Assembly: GCF_001613045.1 (NCBI RefSeq)
Contig: NZ_BDBP01000047.1
Span: forward strand, 1 to 64,000
DNA: 64,000 nucleotides
Reading direction: 5' to 3'
Source of the DNA: Nocardia lijiangensis NBRC 108240
GTDB lineage: Bacteria > Actinomycetota > Actinomycetes > Mycobacteriales > Mycobacteriaceae
Shown here in pieces: positions 8,336-15,856 of the stretch. How positions within the stretch are numbered: the first letter of the stretch is position 1; every line of letters begins with the position of its first letter. The translations under genes were made by a program, and so were the position numbers. Below the pieces are notes generated by a model that was given only the letters and a program-made list of their open reading frames with translations, did not search any database and was not told the DNA's origin.

Positions 8336-9237
8336 TGGAAGCGGCTGTGCCCACCCAACGGCGCAGGCGCCGCAGCGTCCGGCTGCTTCCGAGCATCGTG
8401 ACCATCCTGGCGCTGTGCTCCGGTCTGTCCGCGGTGAAGTTCGCGCTGGACGGCGAACTCGACATCGCGCTGGCCATGGTCGGCGCGGCCGCGGTGCTGG
8501 ACACCCTCGACGGTCGCCTGGCCCGCATGCTCGACGCCACCACCAAGATGGGCGCGGAGCTCGATTCGCTCTCCGACGCGATTTCTTTCGGCGTCGCGCC
8601 CGCGCTGGTGCTGTACATCGCGCTGCTCGACCAGAACAGCGCGGGCTGGATCATCGCGCTGTTGTTCGCGGTGAGCATCGTGCTGCGCCTGGCCAGGTTC
8701 AACACGCTGATGGACGACGACACCCGACCCGATTGGTCGCGTGACTATTTCGTCGGCGTTCCCGCGCCCGCGGGCGCGCTGATCGCGCTCGTGCCGATCG
8801 CGCTGTACGTGCAGTTCGGCGACGGCTGGTGGGTCGGCTTCTACGAGGTCGCGGCCTGGACGGTGTTCGCAGGGGCGTTGTGCGTCAGCACGATTCCGAC
8901 GCTGGCGATGAAGTCCGTGTCGGTGGCGCCGCAGGCAGCTGCCGGGCTGCTGGTACTGGTCGCGGTGGCGGCGGCCCTGCTGGTGACCTATCCGATCGTG
9001 CTGCTGCTGGTGCTGGTCGCGCTCTACCTCGGCCACATTCCGTTCGCCTGGTATTCGCAGCGCTGGGTGGCGGCCCGGCCGGAGACCTGGGAGCACAAGC
9101 CCGCCGAACGCCGTGCTCAGCGCAAGGCGCAGCGGCGCAGGCCCGCCATCCGGTCCGGCATCCGCAGCTCGAGCGCGCGGCTGCGGTTGCGCAGGCCGGG
9201 CGGCCGGAAGGAACAGACGGACGAAGTAGTTCGCTGA
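8332..9237 (+). CDS. pssA: CDP-diacylglycerol--serine O-phosphatidyltransferase
   Basis: 301 residues from ATG at 8332, overlapping psd. The CDP-alcohol phosphatidyltransferase motif is complete: DGRLAR, then G, D and D in MGAELDSLSD, at about residues 64-84. Several hydrophobic helices follow, with a basic, arginine-rich cytosolic tail of about 50 residues (RRAQRKAQRRRP...). The enzyme makes phosphatidylserine from CDP-diacylglycerol and serine in the membrane, feeding Psd. The frame ends before a sigma factor gene that is read the same way. Confidence 0.93.
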   Translation: MMEAAVPTQRRRRRSVRLLPSIVTILALCSGLSAVKFALDGELDIALAMVGAAAVLDTLDGRLARMLDATTKMGAELDSLSDAISFGVAPALVLYIALLDQNSAGWIIALLFAVSIVLRLARFNTLMDDDTRPDWSRDYFVGVPAPAGALIALVPIALYVQFGDGWWVGFYEVAAWTVFAGALCVSTIPTLAMKSVSVAPQAAAGLLVLVAVAAALLVTYPIVLLLVLVALYLGHIPFAWYSQRWVAARPETWEHKPAERRAQRKAQRRRPAIRSGIRSSSARLRLRRPGGRKEQTDEVVR

Positions 9238-9278
9238 TATCGACGAACGCGGCCGGGCGAGCGCGGAGGAAGGTGACG

Positions 9279-10166
9279 GTGGAACCCGACGGACTGCGCG
9301 AATTCCAGGCGCATCGCCCGCGGTTGTTCGCGCTCGCCTACCGCATGCTCGGCTCGGCGGCCGAGGCCGAGGACGCGGTGCAGGAGACCTACCTCCGCTG
9401 GGACGGCACCGACCGGGCCGCCATCCGGTCCGCGGAGGCCTGGCTGACCACCGCCGTGGTGAATCTCTGCCGCACCTGGCTGGTTTCGGCAAGGGCGCGG
9501 CGCGAGACCTACACCGGCCCGTGGCTGCCGGAACCCGTGCCGACCGCGAACGGCGAACTCGGCCCGCTGGAGACCGTCGAGGAACGCGAGCTGGTCTCGC
9601 TGGCGCTGCTCACCGCGCTGGAGCGGCTGAGCCCGGTGGAGCGCGCCGTCTTCGTGCTGCGCGAGGCGTTCGGTTACGCCCATCGCGAGATCGCCGACAT
9701 GCTCGACCTCACCGAGGCGAGCTCGCAGCAGACCTACCGGAGGGCCGGTCAGCGGGTGCGCGACGGGCGGGCGCGCTTCGACGTCGAACCCGGTCATGCC
9801 AGGGCGCTGATCGAACGTTTCCTCGCGGCCGCGCGCTCCGGCGAGGTCGACACGCTCGGGCGGATGCTCGCTGCCGACGCCACGGCCACCGCGGACGGCG
9901 GCGGCCGGATCAGTGCCGCGCGGCGGCCGGTGCACGGCGCCGACCGGGTGGCGCGCTACCTCGTCGGCCTGTTCCGCTGGGAGGTCCCCGGCATGGCGAT
10001 CGGGATCGAGGAGGTCAACGGGACACTCGCGGTGGTCGTGCGGATCGCCGAAACGCCGATGGTGATCGTCGGGTTCGATCTCGACGGCGACAAGGCGCGC
10101 GAACTGTACCTCGTCGTCAACCCCGACAAGCTGGCTTATTTCGCCGCGGCCGATCGGGCGTCGTAG
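9279..10166 (+). CDS. ECF sigma factor, SigJ / ECF41 type
   Basis: 295 residues from GTG at 9279, chosen for GGAGGA 8 bases upstream; an in-frame GTG at 9273 is too close to that site. Sigma region 2 (RPRLFALAYRMLGSAAEAEDAVQETYLRW) and region 4 (LTALERLSPVERAVFVLREAFGYAHREIADML) are followed by a SnoaL-like C-terminal domain of about 110 residues. That domain contains ADGGGRISAARRPVHGADRVARYL, close to the DGGGK motif of ECF41 factors, whose C-terminal domain replaces an anti-sigma factor. No anti-sigma gene is adjacent. The next gene is a flavin oxidoreductase, the usual kind of ECF41 partner and target. Confidence 0.88.
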   Translation: MEPDGLREFQAHRPRLFALAYRMLGSAAEAEDAVQETYLRWDGTDRAAIRSAEAWLTTAVVNLCRTWLVSARARRETYTGPWLPEPVPTANGELGPLETVEERELVSLALLTALERLSPVERAVFVLREAFGYAHREIADMLDLTEASSQQTYRRAGQRVRDGRARFDVEPGHARALIERFLAAARSGEVDTLGRMLAADATATADGGGRISAARRPVHGADRVARYLVGLFRWEVPGMAIGIEEVNGTLAVVVRIAETPMVIVGFDLDGDKARELYLVVNPDKLAYFAAADRAS

Positions 10167-10262
10167 CTGGTCGTCCGGTGTGACGCGGCTCATGCCGCGG
10201 GCTGTCAGGAAGCGGCGGCCTACCCAGTCTGAGTGGTATCGGCCAACGAGAGGAGCCACATC

Positions 10263-11351
10263 ATGACCGGGAAACAGCACATCGTCGTTCTGGGCGCCGG
10301 ATACGCGGGCCTGGCCGCGGCACGGCGGCTTGCCGGGCGGGCGGGGGCAGCGCAGATCACGGTTGTCGATGCCCGCGCCGAGTTCGTGGAGCGGGTGCGG
10401 TTGCACCAGCAGGTCGCCGGGCAGCGGTTGCGTCGCTGGGACTTGGCAGAAATCTTGGAGCGCAAGGGTATTCGGTTCGTCCTTGCGCGAGCGACACGCA
10501 TCGACGCCGCGGCCAAGCGGGTCGAGCTGGATCGCGGTGATTCCGTCGGCTACGACGTGCTGATCTACGCGCTGGGCAGTCTCGCCGATCGCGGCCAGGT
10601 CCCTGGCGCCGCCGAGTTCGCCAAGTCCGTTGCCACACCAGAGGACTCGGCATGGGCCGCGAACGGCGGAACCATCGCCGTTGTCGGCGCTGGCGCCACC
10701 GGCATCGAGCTGGCCGCGGAACTGGCCGAGTCCCAGCCGGATTCGCATGTCGTGCTGCTCAGTGCCGACGAACCCGGCGCCTGGCTCTCGGCGAAGGCCG
10801 CCGCGCACATCCGGGCGGTGCTGGAGAAGCTCGGTGTCGAGATCCGCGCGGATGTGAAGGTGGTCGAGGTGACCGCGGACGGTGTCCGGCTCGCGAGCGG
10901 TGACTTCGTCGAGGCCGGGACCGCGGTCTGGACCACCGGATTCGGCGTGCCCGATCTCGCCGCCCGGGCCGGTCTCGCGGTGGACGGCGCTGGCCGGGTG
11001 CTGACCGACGAATCCCTACGCTCGATCTCGCATCCGGAGATCTACGCCGCGGGCGACAGCGCGGTGGTCGCCGGTCCCGGCGGGCGGTCGCTGCGGATGG
11101 CGTGCGCGACGGCGCTGCCGACCGGCAAGTACGCGGCCGACGCGATCGTGGCGCGGATGCGCGGGCGGGAACCGCGTGACCTGCGGTTCCGGTACATCCT
11201 CCAGTGCATCAGCCTCGGCCGCCGCGACGCGGTCATCCAGGCGCTGCACGCCGACGACACCCCGGCGCGAACCGTGTTGCGCGGGCGGCTCGGAGCCAAG
11301 GTCAAGGAGACCATCGTGCGCGGCGCGGCGACCGCCGCGGGGTTGCGATAG
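10263..11351 (+). CDS. FAD-dependent pyridine nucleotide-disulfide family oxidoreductase
   Basis: 362 residues from ATG at 10263, with GAGAGGAG upstream. The N-terminal FAD site is VVLGAGYAGLAAARRL, the NAD(P)H site is IAVVGAGATGIELAAELAE, and the FAD-closing motif is EIYAAGDSAVV. It resembles type II NADH dehydrogenase and ferredoxin-reductase-like proteins, without the CxxxxC redox pair of disulfide reductases. It probably moves electrons from NAD(P)H to a quinone or small acceptor. It lies 96 bases after the ECF41 sigma gene and is a good candidate for that factor's direct target. Confidence 0.85.
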   Translation: MTGKQHIVVLGAGYAGLAAARRLAGRAGAAQITVVDARAEFVERVRLHQQVAGQRLRRWDLAEILERKGIRFVLARATRIDAAAKRVELDRGDSVGYDVLIYALGSLADRGQVPGAAEFAKSVATPEDSAWAANGGTIAVVGAGATGIELAAELAESQPDSHVVLLSADEPGAWLSAKAAAHIRAVLEKLGVEIRADVKVVEVTADGVRLASGDFVEAGTAVWTTGFGVPDLAARAGLAVDGAGRVLTDESLRSISHPEIYAAGDSAVVAGPGGRSLRMACATALPTGKYAADAIVARMRGREPRDLRFRYILQCISLGRRDAVIQALHADDTPARTVLRGRLGAKVKETIVRGAATAAGLR

Positions 11352-11374
11352 CGGCGCGGGCGTCGAACAAGATC

Positions 11375-11421
11375 GTCAACTAAAGGTTGACGATGCTCAT
11401 GCGTCAACTTATGGTTGACGC
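11375..11421 (+). promoter_or_regulatory. Twin GTCAAC-N5-GTTGAC palindromes with overlapping promoter
   Basis: Two near-identical palindromes stand at 11375-11391 and 11403-11419, each GTCAAC, five bases, GTTGAC; their centres are 28 bases apart. A TTGACG -35 (11387-11392) and TATGGT -10 (11410-11415) with 17-base spacing are built from the palindromes themselves. Transcription would then begin at or next to the A of the ATG at 11422. No ribosome site is present, which fits a leaderless mRNA. A dimeric repressor bound at either site would block the promoter. Confidence 0.75.
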
Positions 11422-12162
11422 ATGACTTCTTCGATTCGTCTCGACGACCTCATCACCGCCATCAAGAAGGCTCGGCCGGACAACGCGCTCGAGCAGCTCT
11501 CCGACGCGGTCATCGCCGCGGGGCACCTCGGCGAAGTGGCCGATCACCTGATCGGCCACTTCGTGGACCAAGCCCGCCGCTCCGGCGCGTCCTGGACCGA
11601 TATCGGCGTCAGCATGGGCGTCACCAAGCAGGCTGCGCAGAAGCGGTTCGTGGCCAAGGGACCCGGCGACCCCGGCGACGCGGCGGCGATGGACCCGAAC
11701 GCGGGATTCGCCAAGTTCACCCCCCGTGCCCGCGCGGTGGTGATGGCCTCGCAGGAGGCCGCGCTCGCCGCGGGCAACAAGCTCATCGGGCCCGTACACC
11801 TGGTGCTCGGACTGCTGAGCGAGCCCGAAGGTCTTGCCGCCAAGGAGATTCTCACCGCGGGCCTCGGCCTGGACGAGGTGCGCGCCGCCGCGACCGCCGC
11901 GCTGCCGCAGCCCGAGTCCGACGGCGCGGAAGCTCCCACCGGTCTGGTGCCCTTCGACGCCGAGGCCAAGAAGGCGCTCGAACTGACCTTCCGCGAGGCG
12001 CTTCGCCTCGGCCACAACTACATCGGCACCGAGCACATCCTGCTCGCCCTGCTCGAACAGGAGAACGGCGCGGGCCTGCTGACCGGCCTCGGCATGGACA
12101 AGGCGAAGACCGAAGCGCATCTGGTGGAACTGCTTTCGGTGATCGCTGCGCAGAAGCCATGA
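11422..12162 (+). CDS. Clp N-terminal domain protein with N-terminal HTH
   Basis: 246 residues from ATG at 11422. Residues 1-80 include a helix-turn-helix-like stretch (SGASWTDIGVSMGVTKQAAQKRF, about 53-75). Residues 90-165 and 170-243 are two Clp_N repeats (FTPRARAVVMASQEAALAAGNKLIGPVHLVLGLL and FREALRLGHNYIGTEHILLALL), the substrate/adaptor-binding module of ClpC and ClpA. No ATPase module follows, so it is not an unfoldase. It could be a regulator that senses Clp adaptors or substrates, or a decoy for ClpC partners. The double palindrome over its own promoter suggests autoregulation through the HTH; that is inference. Confidence 0.85.
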   Translation: MTSSIRLDDLITAIKKARPDNALEQLSDAVIAAGHLGEVADHLIGHFVDQARRSGASWTDIGVSMGVTKQAAQKRFVAKGPGDPGDAAAMDPNAGFAKFTPRARAVVMASQEAALAAGNKLIGPVHLVLGLLSEPEGLAAKEILTAGLGLDEVRAAATAALPQPESDGAEAPTGLVPFDAEAKKALELTFREALRLGHNYIGTEHILLALLEQENGAGLLTGLGMDKAKTEAHLVELLSVIAAQKP

Positions 12163-12337
12163 GGACGGGAAGCCGCGGCGTTCGGGTGGTGCTCGCTGCC
12201 CTCGTTGCCGTGGCACTTCGCCCTGTCGCCAGAACGCGTTGCGATGGGCGGATGGTGTTGCCGCTCATCGGTTTTCGGTACGCCTACGCCGAATGCGCGC
12301 GGCGCCGACGGATCGTGCGGGCCGCGCGCCGACGCGC

Positions 12338-14395
12338 TCACGGCACGTTGCGCTCGAGCTCGTCCAGCCAGGCGGCGGCCGAGGCGTCGCTGGGAGCGCG
12401 CCAGTCCCCGCGCGGCGAGAGCGAGCCGCCGGAACCGACCTTCGGCGCGTTGGGCAGGGTCGACCGCTTGAACTGGCTGGTCTGGACGAACCGCCGCAGG
12501 AATTCGGCGAGCCAGCGCTTGATGGTCGGCAGATCGTAGGCGTGGCGCTGGTCGGCCGGGATCAGGTCGGGCCACGGTCCGCGCTCCGGGTCCGACCAGG
12601 CGTGCCTGGCCAGGTACGCCACCCGGCTCGGCCGATAGCCGAAGCGCAGCAGGTAGTACAGGTGGAAGTCCTGGAGTTCGTACGGGCCGACGGTGGCCTC
12701 GGAACTCTGGCCGGGACCTTCGGCATCGGCGTCGGCATGCGGGATGAGCTCCGGTGAGATCTCGGTTCGCAGAACGGATTGCAACACCTTTGTCGCCTCC
12801 GGGCCGAACTGTCCGGTGTCGGCGGCCCAGGCGATCAGGTATTTGATCAAGGTCTTGGGCACCGAGGCGTTCACGCTGTAGTGGGCCATGTGGTCGCCGA
12901 CGCCGAAAGTGCACCAGCCGAGCGCCAATTCGCTGAGATCGCCGGTGCCGACCACCAGCGCGCCGTGCTGGTTGGCCAGCCGGAACAGATGCGAGGTGCG
13001 CTCGCCCGCCTGCACGTTCTCGTAGGTGACGTCGTACTGCGGAACTCCCTCGGCGGCAGCGTGATTCAGATCGCGCAACATCTGGGTCGCGGCGGGCCGG
13101 ATGTCGATCTCCGCCGCCGTCACCCCGAGCGCCGCCATCAGCCGGTGCGCATCGGTGCGGGTACGGGCGCTCGTCCCGAACCCGGGCATGGTGTAGGCCA
13201 GTACGTTCGCGCGGGGCAGTCCGAGCCGGTCCATGGTCTTGGCCGCCACGATCAGCGCCTGGGTCGAGTCGAGCCCGCCGGAGACGCCGATCACCAACCG
13301 CCGCAGCCCGGTCGCGCGCAGCCGGGTGGTCAGGCCCTCCACCTGGATGTGGTGCACCTCGGCGCAGCGTTCGTTGCGCGCGGCCGGATCCGCGGGAACA
13401 TAAGGGAAGCGCTGGATTTCGCGGCGCAGAGGTACCACGGTCTCCGGTATCGGCAGGTCGAATTCGACGCGGCGCATGGCGCCGAGCCGTTCGCGGTGAT
13501 CGTGCACGTTGTCGGCGAAGCTGGTGGTGCGGAGGCGGTCGGCGGCCAGTCGTTGCAGGTCGAGATCGGCCGTCACCAGCTGCGGGTGGTCGGCGAAGCG
13601 TTCGCCCTCGGCGACGAGGTCGCCGTTCTCGCACACCAGCGCCTGCCCGTCCCAGGCCATATCGGTCGTCGACTCGCCGTGTCCCGCAGCCGAATACAGG
13701 TAGGCGGCGAGGAATCGCGCCGAATGCGAGGCGCACAGCGCCCTGCGGTAGTCGGCCTTGCCGATCACGATGTTGCTGGCCGAGAGATTCACCAGCACCG
13801 TCGCCCCGGCCAGCGCGGCGTAACCGCTCGGCGGCAGCGGCACCCAGCCGTCCTCGCAGATCTCGAGGTGAAAAGTGAAGGCCGCCAAATTGGTCGCGGT
13901 GAACAGCAGATCCGCGCCGAACGGTGCGCGCTGCCCCGCGATGGTGATCTCGCCCGCGAGATTCTCTCTGGCGGCGGCGAATTGGCGCTTCTCGTAGAAC
14001 TCGCGATAGTTCGGCAGATAGCTCTTGGGCGCCGCGCCGAGCACCCGCCCGCGGCAGACGGCGATGCCGCAGTTGAACAGCCGTCCCTGGGTGCGCACCG
14101 GCGCGCCGACGACGAGCACCGTGTCGATGTCCGCGCTCTCGGCGACCACCCTGGCCAGCGCCGCGTCCACCGCGTCGTCCAGCGCGTCCTGGTGGAACAG
14201 ATCGTCGGAGGTGTAAGAGGAGAGGCCGAGCTCGGGAAACACCGTCAGCGCCGCACCGTCGGCGGCCGCCTGGCGCGCCAGGCGCAGCGTCTCCTCGACG
14301 TTGTACGCCGGATCGGCGACCCTGACCCGTGGCACCGCGACCGCGACCCGGGCGAACCCGTGCCGGTACAGCGAATCGAACGGCAGTCCGCCCAT
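12338..14395 (-). CDS. nadE: Glutamine-dependent NAD+ synthetase
   Basis: 685 residues, the length of the two-domain actinobacterial enzyme. The N-terminal nitrilase-like glutaminase has the triad E55 (FPELGLS), K124 (APKSYLPN) and C180 (LEICEDGW). The C-terminal synthetase has the PP-loop SGGLDS at 372-377 and VGTGDLSELALGWCTFG. It makes NAD+ from nicotinate adenine dinucleotide, glutamine and ATP in the cytosol, the last step of NAD synthesis. It stands alone, convergent with the Clp_N gene. A GCGCGCGGC / GCCGCGCGC hairpin at 12295-12329, just past its stop, may end its transcript. Confidence 0.95.
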   Translation of the reverse strand: MGGLPFDSLYRHGFARVAVAVPRVRVADPAYNVEETLRLARQAAADGAALTVFPELGLSSYTSDDLFHQDALDDAVDAALARVVAESADIDTVLVVGAPVRTQGRLFNCGIAVCRGRVLGAAPKSYLPNYREFYEKRQFAAARENLAGEITIAGQRAPFGADLLFTATNLAAFTFHLEICEDGWVPLPPSGYAALAGATVLVNLSASNIVIGKADYRRALCASHSARFLAAYLYSAAGHGESTTDMAWDGQALVCENGDLVAEGERFADHPQLVTADLDLQRLAADRLRTTSFADNVHDHRERLGAMRRVEFDLPIPETVVPLRREIQRFPYVPADPAARNERCAEVHHIQVEGLTTRLRATGLRRLVIGVSGGLDSTQALIVAAKTMDRLGLPRANVLAYTMPGFGTSARTRTDAHRLMAALGVTAAEIDIRPAATQMLRDLNHAAAEGVPQYDVTYENVQAGERTSHLFRLANQHGALVVGTGDLSELALGWCTFGVGDHMAHYSVNASVPKTLIKYLIAWAADTGQFGPEATKVLQSVLRTEISPELIPHADADAEGPGQSSEATVGPYELQDFHLYYLLRFGYRPSRVAYLARHAWSDPERGPWPDLIPADQRHAYDLPTIKRWLAEFLRRFVQTSQFKRSTLPNAPKVGSGGSLSPRGDWRAPSDASAAAWLDELERNVP

Positions 14396-14441
14396 CTCGT
14401 CCCCTTTCGGGATCGAACGCGATCGTGGTCCACCGCGGAAT

Positions 14442-15116
14442 CTACGCGCGTCCGCGCAATCCGCCGCCCCAACTCGGCCACTGCGCCTGCGGCTTGGGGG
14501 CGGCGACCAGCGATTCCCGATCGAGATCGGTGACGAACAGCGGCAGCCGCGGCGCGAGACCGTCCAGCAGCGCGAGCAGCTTTCCGCCCAGCGCGGTCTG
14601 GTACTCGGTCGTCGTCAGCCCGACCATCTGGAGGAACGTGACCCGGCCATTGGGGGTGGCGATGCTGCCCAGCTCCGGGTCGGTGACGAACCCGACGGCC
14701 TGGATCGCCGAATCGGGCCGGTCGGGGGCGAGGTGGCCGTTGGCCTTGATGGTGTGGCCCGGTTCGAACGATTTGCCCGATTGGAAGACGTACCTGGCGA
14801 GGTTCTGCAAGAAGTGCGCGGGCCAGATCGGCGGCTGCACTGTGGCCGCGTCGCCCGCCAGCCGGAACGTGAATTCGAATCCCCACCCGGAGACCTCCGG
14901 GTCGCCCCATTCCTTCTCGCCGAGCTCGCTCATGCCGTACCCGATGTAATGCCAGTGCGGGACCGGATCGGTCCGCGGGTACGCGCTCACACCCTCCAGC
15001 GGATCGGCTCCGCCCAGTGACCAGGGGTGCCCGACCGTCCAGTGCACCGGAAGTAGCTCGCCGTACAGCTGTGCCAGGACGCCATCGATCGCATCCCGGC
15101 CGGGTCCAACACTCAC
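14442..15116 (-). CDS. Suppressor-of-fused (SUFU) domain protein
   Basis: 224 residues from GTG at 15116; no strong ribosome site is seen, so the start is provisional. The sequence carries the SUFU-like pattern PHWHYIGYGMSELGEKE (about 53-69), then SGWGFEFTFRL and a C-terminal LFVTDLDRESLV. SUFU is known in animals as a Hedgehog pathway regulator. Its bacterial relatives occur singly, in polymorphic toxin loci as immunity-like proteins, or with unknown role. No toxin gene is seen next to it here. It is 46 bases upstream of nadE in the same direction, possibly co-transcribed. Confidence 0.85.
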   Translation of the reverse strand: MSVGPGRDAIDGVLAQLYGELLPVHWTVGHPWSLGGADPLEGVSAYPRTDPVPHWHYIGYGMSELGEKEWGDPEVSGWGFEFTFRLAGDAATVQPPIWPAHFLQNLARYVFQSGKSFEPGHTIKANGHLAPDRPDSAIQAVGFVTDPELGSIATPNGRVTFLQMVGLTTTEYQTALGGKLLALLDGLAPRLPLFVTDLDRESLVAAPKPQAQWPSWGGGLRGRA

Positions 15117-15271
15117 CCGGTAACTGTAGGGGGTCGGTGCGGGCGCAAATTTCCGCAGACGCCGCCCTCTGGCGTCGATTTGCGGTCTCGGTCCCGGCGC
15201 GCCGGGCGTGTGGAGTATGCCAGCGGGTTGCTCGACCGGGCGTTGTCACCGCCGACCGCTAAGCTATAGCG

Positions 15272-15574
15272 ATGGCGGATGAATCGACAGACACGGATTC
15301 CGACCTAGTAGCGGGTGAACATCGCGCCGATCTGCTGCGCGCCCTGTCGTATGTGTCCACGGAATCCGGGCCGGATGGCGAATACATCGTGAACGGTGAT
15401 CTGCCGCCCGAAGTGGCGCCCCCGTTCATTCGAGCCGTCATGCGCGTGGAGGCCGAACTGCTGTTGCACGACGCCGAGCTCGTCACCGTGGACAACGAGG
15501 AACCGAGGACGCCGGAGGATCGGCGCACCGATGCGTTGATCGCGCTGATGCTGCGCCTCGACGACCGGCGCTGA
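15272..15574 (+). CDS. Conserved hypothetical protein
   Basis: 100 residues from ATG at 15272. The protein is acidic and fully soluble in appearance, with the core EYIVNGDLPPEVAPPFIRAVMRVEAELLLHDAELV and a C-terminal helix RTDALIALMLRLDDRR. It has no cysteine. Its composition and helical pattern suggest a small cytosolic protein; I recognise no family. It is divergent from the SUFU gene and lies just upstream of the heat-shock control region of groEL2, without evidence that it shares that control. Confidence 0.6.
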   Translation: MADESTDTDSDLVAGEHRADLLRALSYVSTESGPDGEYIVNGDLPPEVAPPFIRAVMRVEAELLLHDAELVTVDNEEPRTPEDRRTDALIALMLRLDDRR

Positions 15575-15655
15575 CCGGCGCGGCCGCGGACGACATCCCG
15601 TCCTCGGCTTGCACACGGCCGGAGCGAAGAGTGGTCCGGCACCCCGGCCCGGACC

Positions 15656-15680
15656 TTGCACTCGGCACCCCCGAGTGCTA
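15656..15680 (+). promoter_or_regulatory. CIRCE operator 1 (HrcA site)
   Basis: TTGCACTC, nine bases, GAGTGCTA: a close match to the CIRCE consensus (TTAGCACTC-N9-GAGTGCTAA). HrcA binds here to repress chaperonin genes when not stressed. It is the upstream member of a pair, about 180 bases before the groEL2 ATG. Confidence 0.88.
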
Positions 15681-15690
15681 GAAATGGCTT

Positions 15691-15715
15691 TGGCACTCTC
15701 GACCTGTGAGTGCCA
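15691..15715 (+). promoter_or_regulatory. CIRCE operator 2 (HrcA site)
   Basis: TGGCACTC, nine bases, GAGTGCCA: a second CIRCE with arms that form a perfect inverted repeat. It begins 11 bases after the first. Two CIRCE copies before groEL2 indicate heat-shock control by HrcA. Confidence 0.9.
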
Positions 15716-15856
15716 GGGTCGGGACGGTGAGGCCGGGTTTCATCGACACCCTCGGTCGTCCGTCGCGGGCACCGAACCTGGCCAGCGTAAATGGGGCGAT
15801 CCAACCAGCGGTCGTCCTGTGTGTCAGCCATACACATGGAGGATCTCAACAACGCC

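Noticed and set aside
8829..9278. Longer N-terminus for the sigma factor (frame open from 8829)
   Set aside because: The extension is read in another frame across pssA and has Arg/Gly-rich shadow composition; the ribosome site and family start support 9279.
11415..12539. Long rightward frame across the Clp_N gene
   Set aside because: Arg/Pro/Gly-rich composition without any family motif; it is a GC-rich shadow of the real gene in the next frame.
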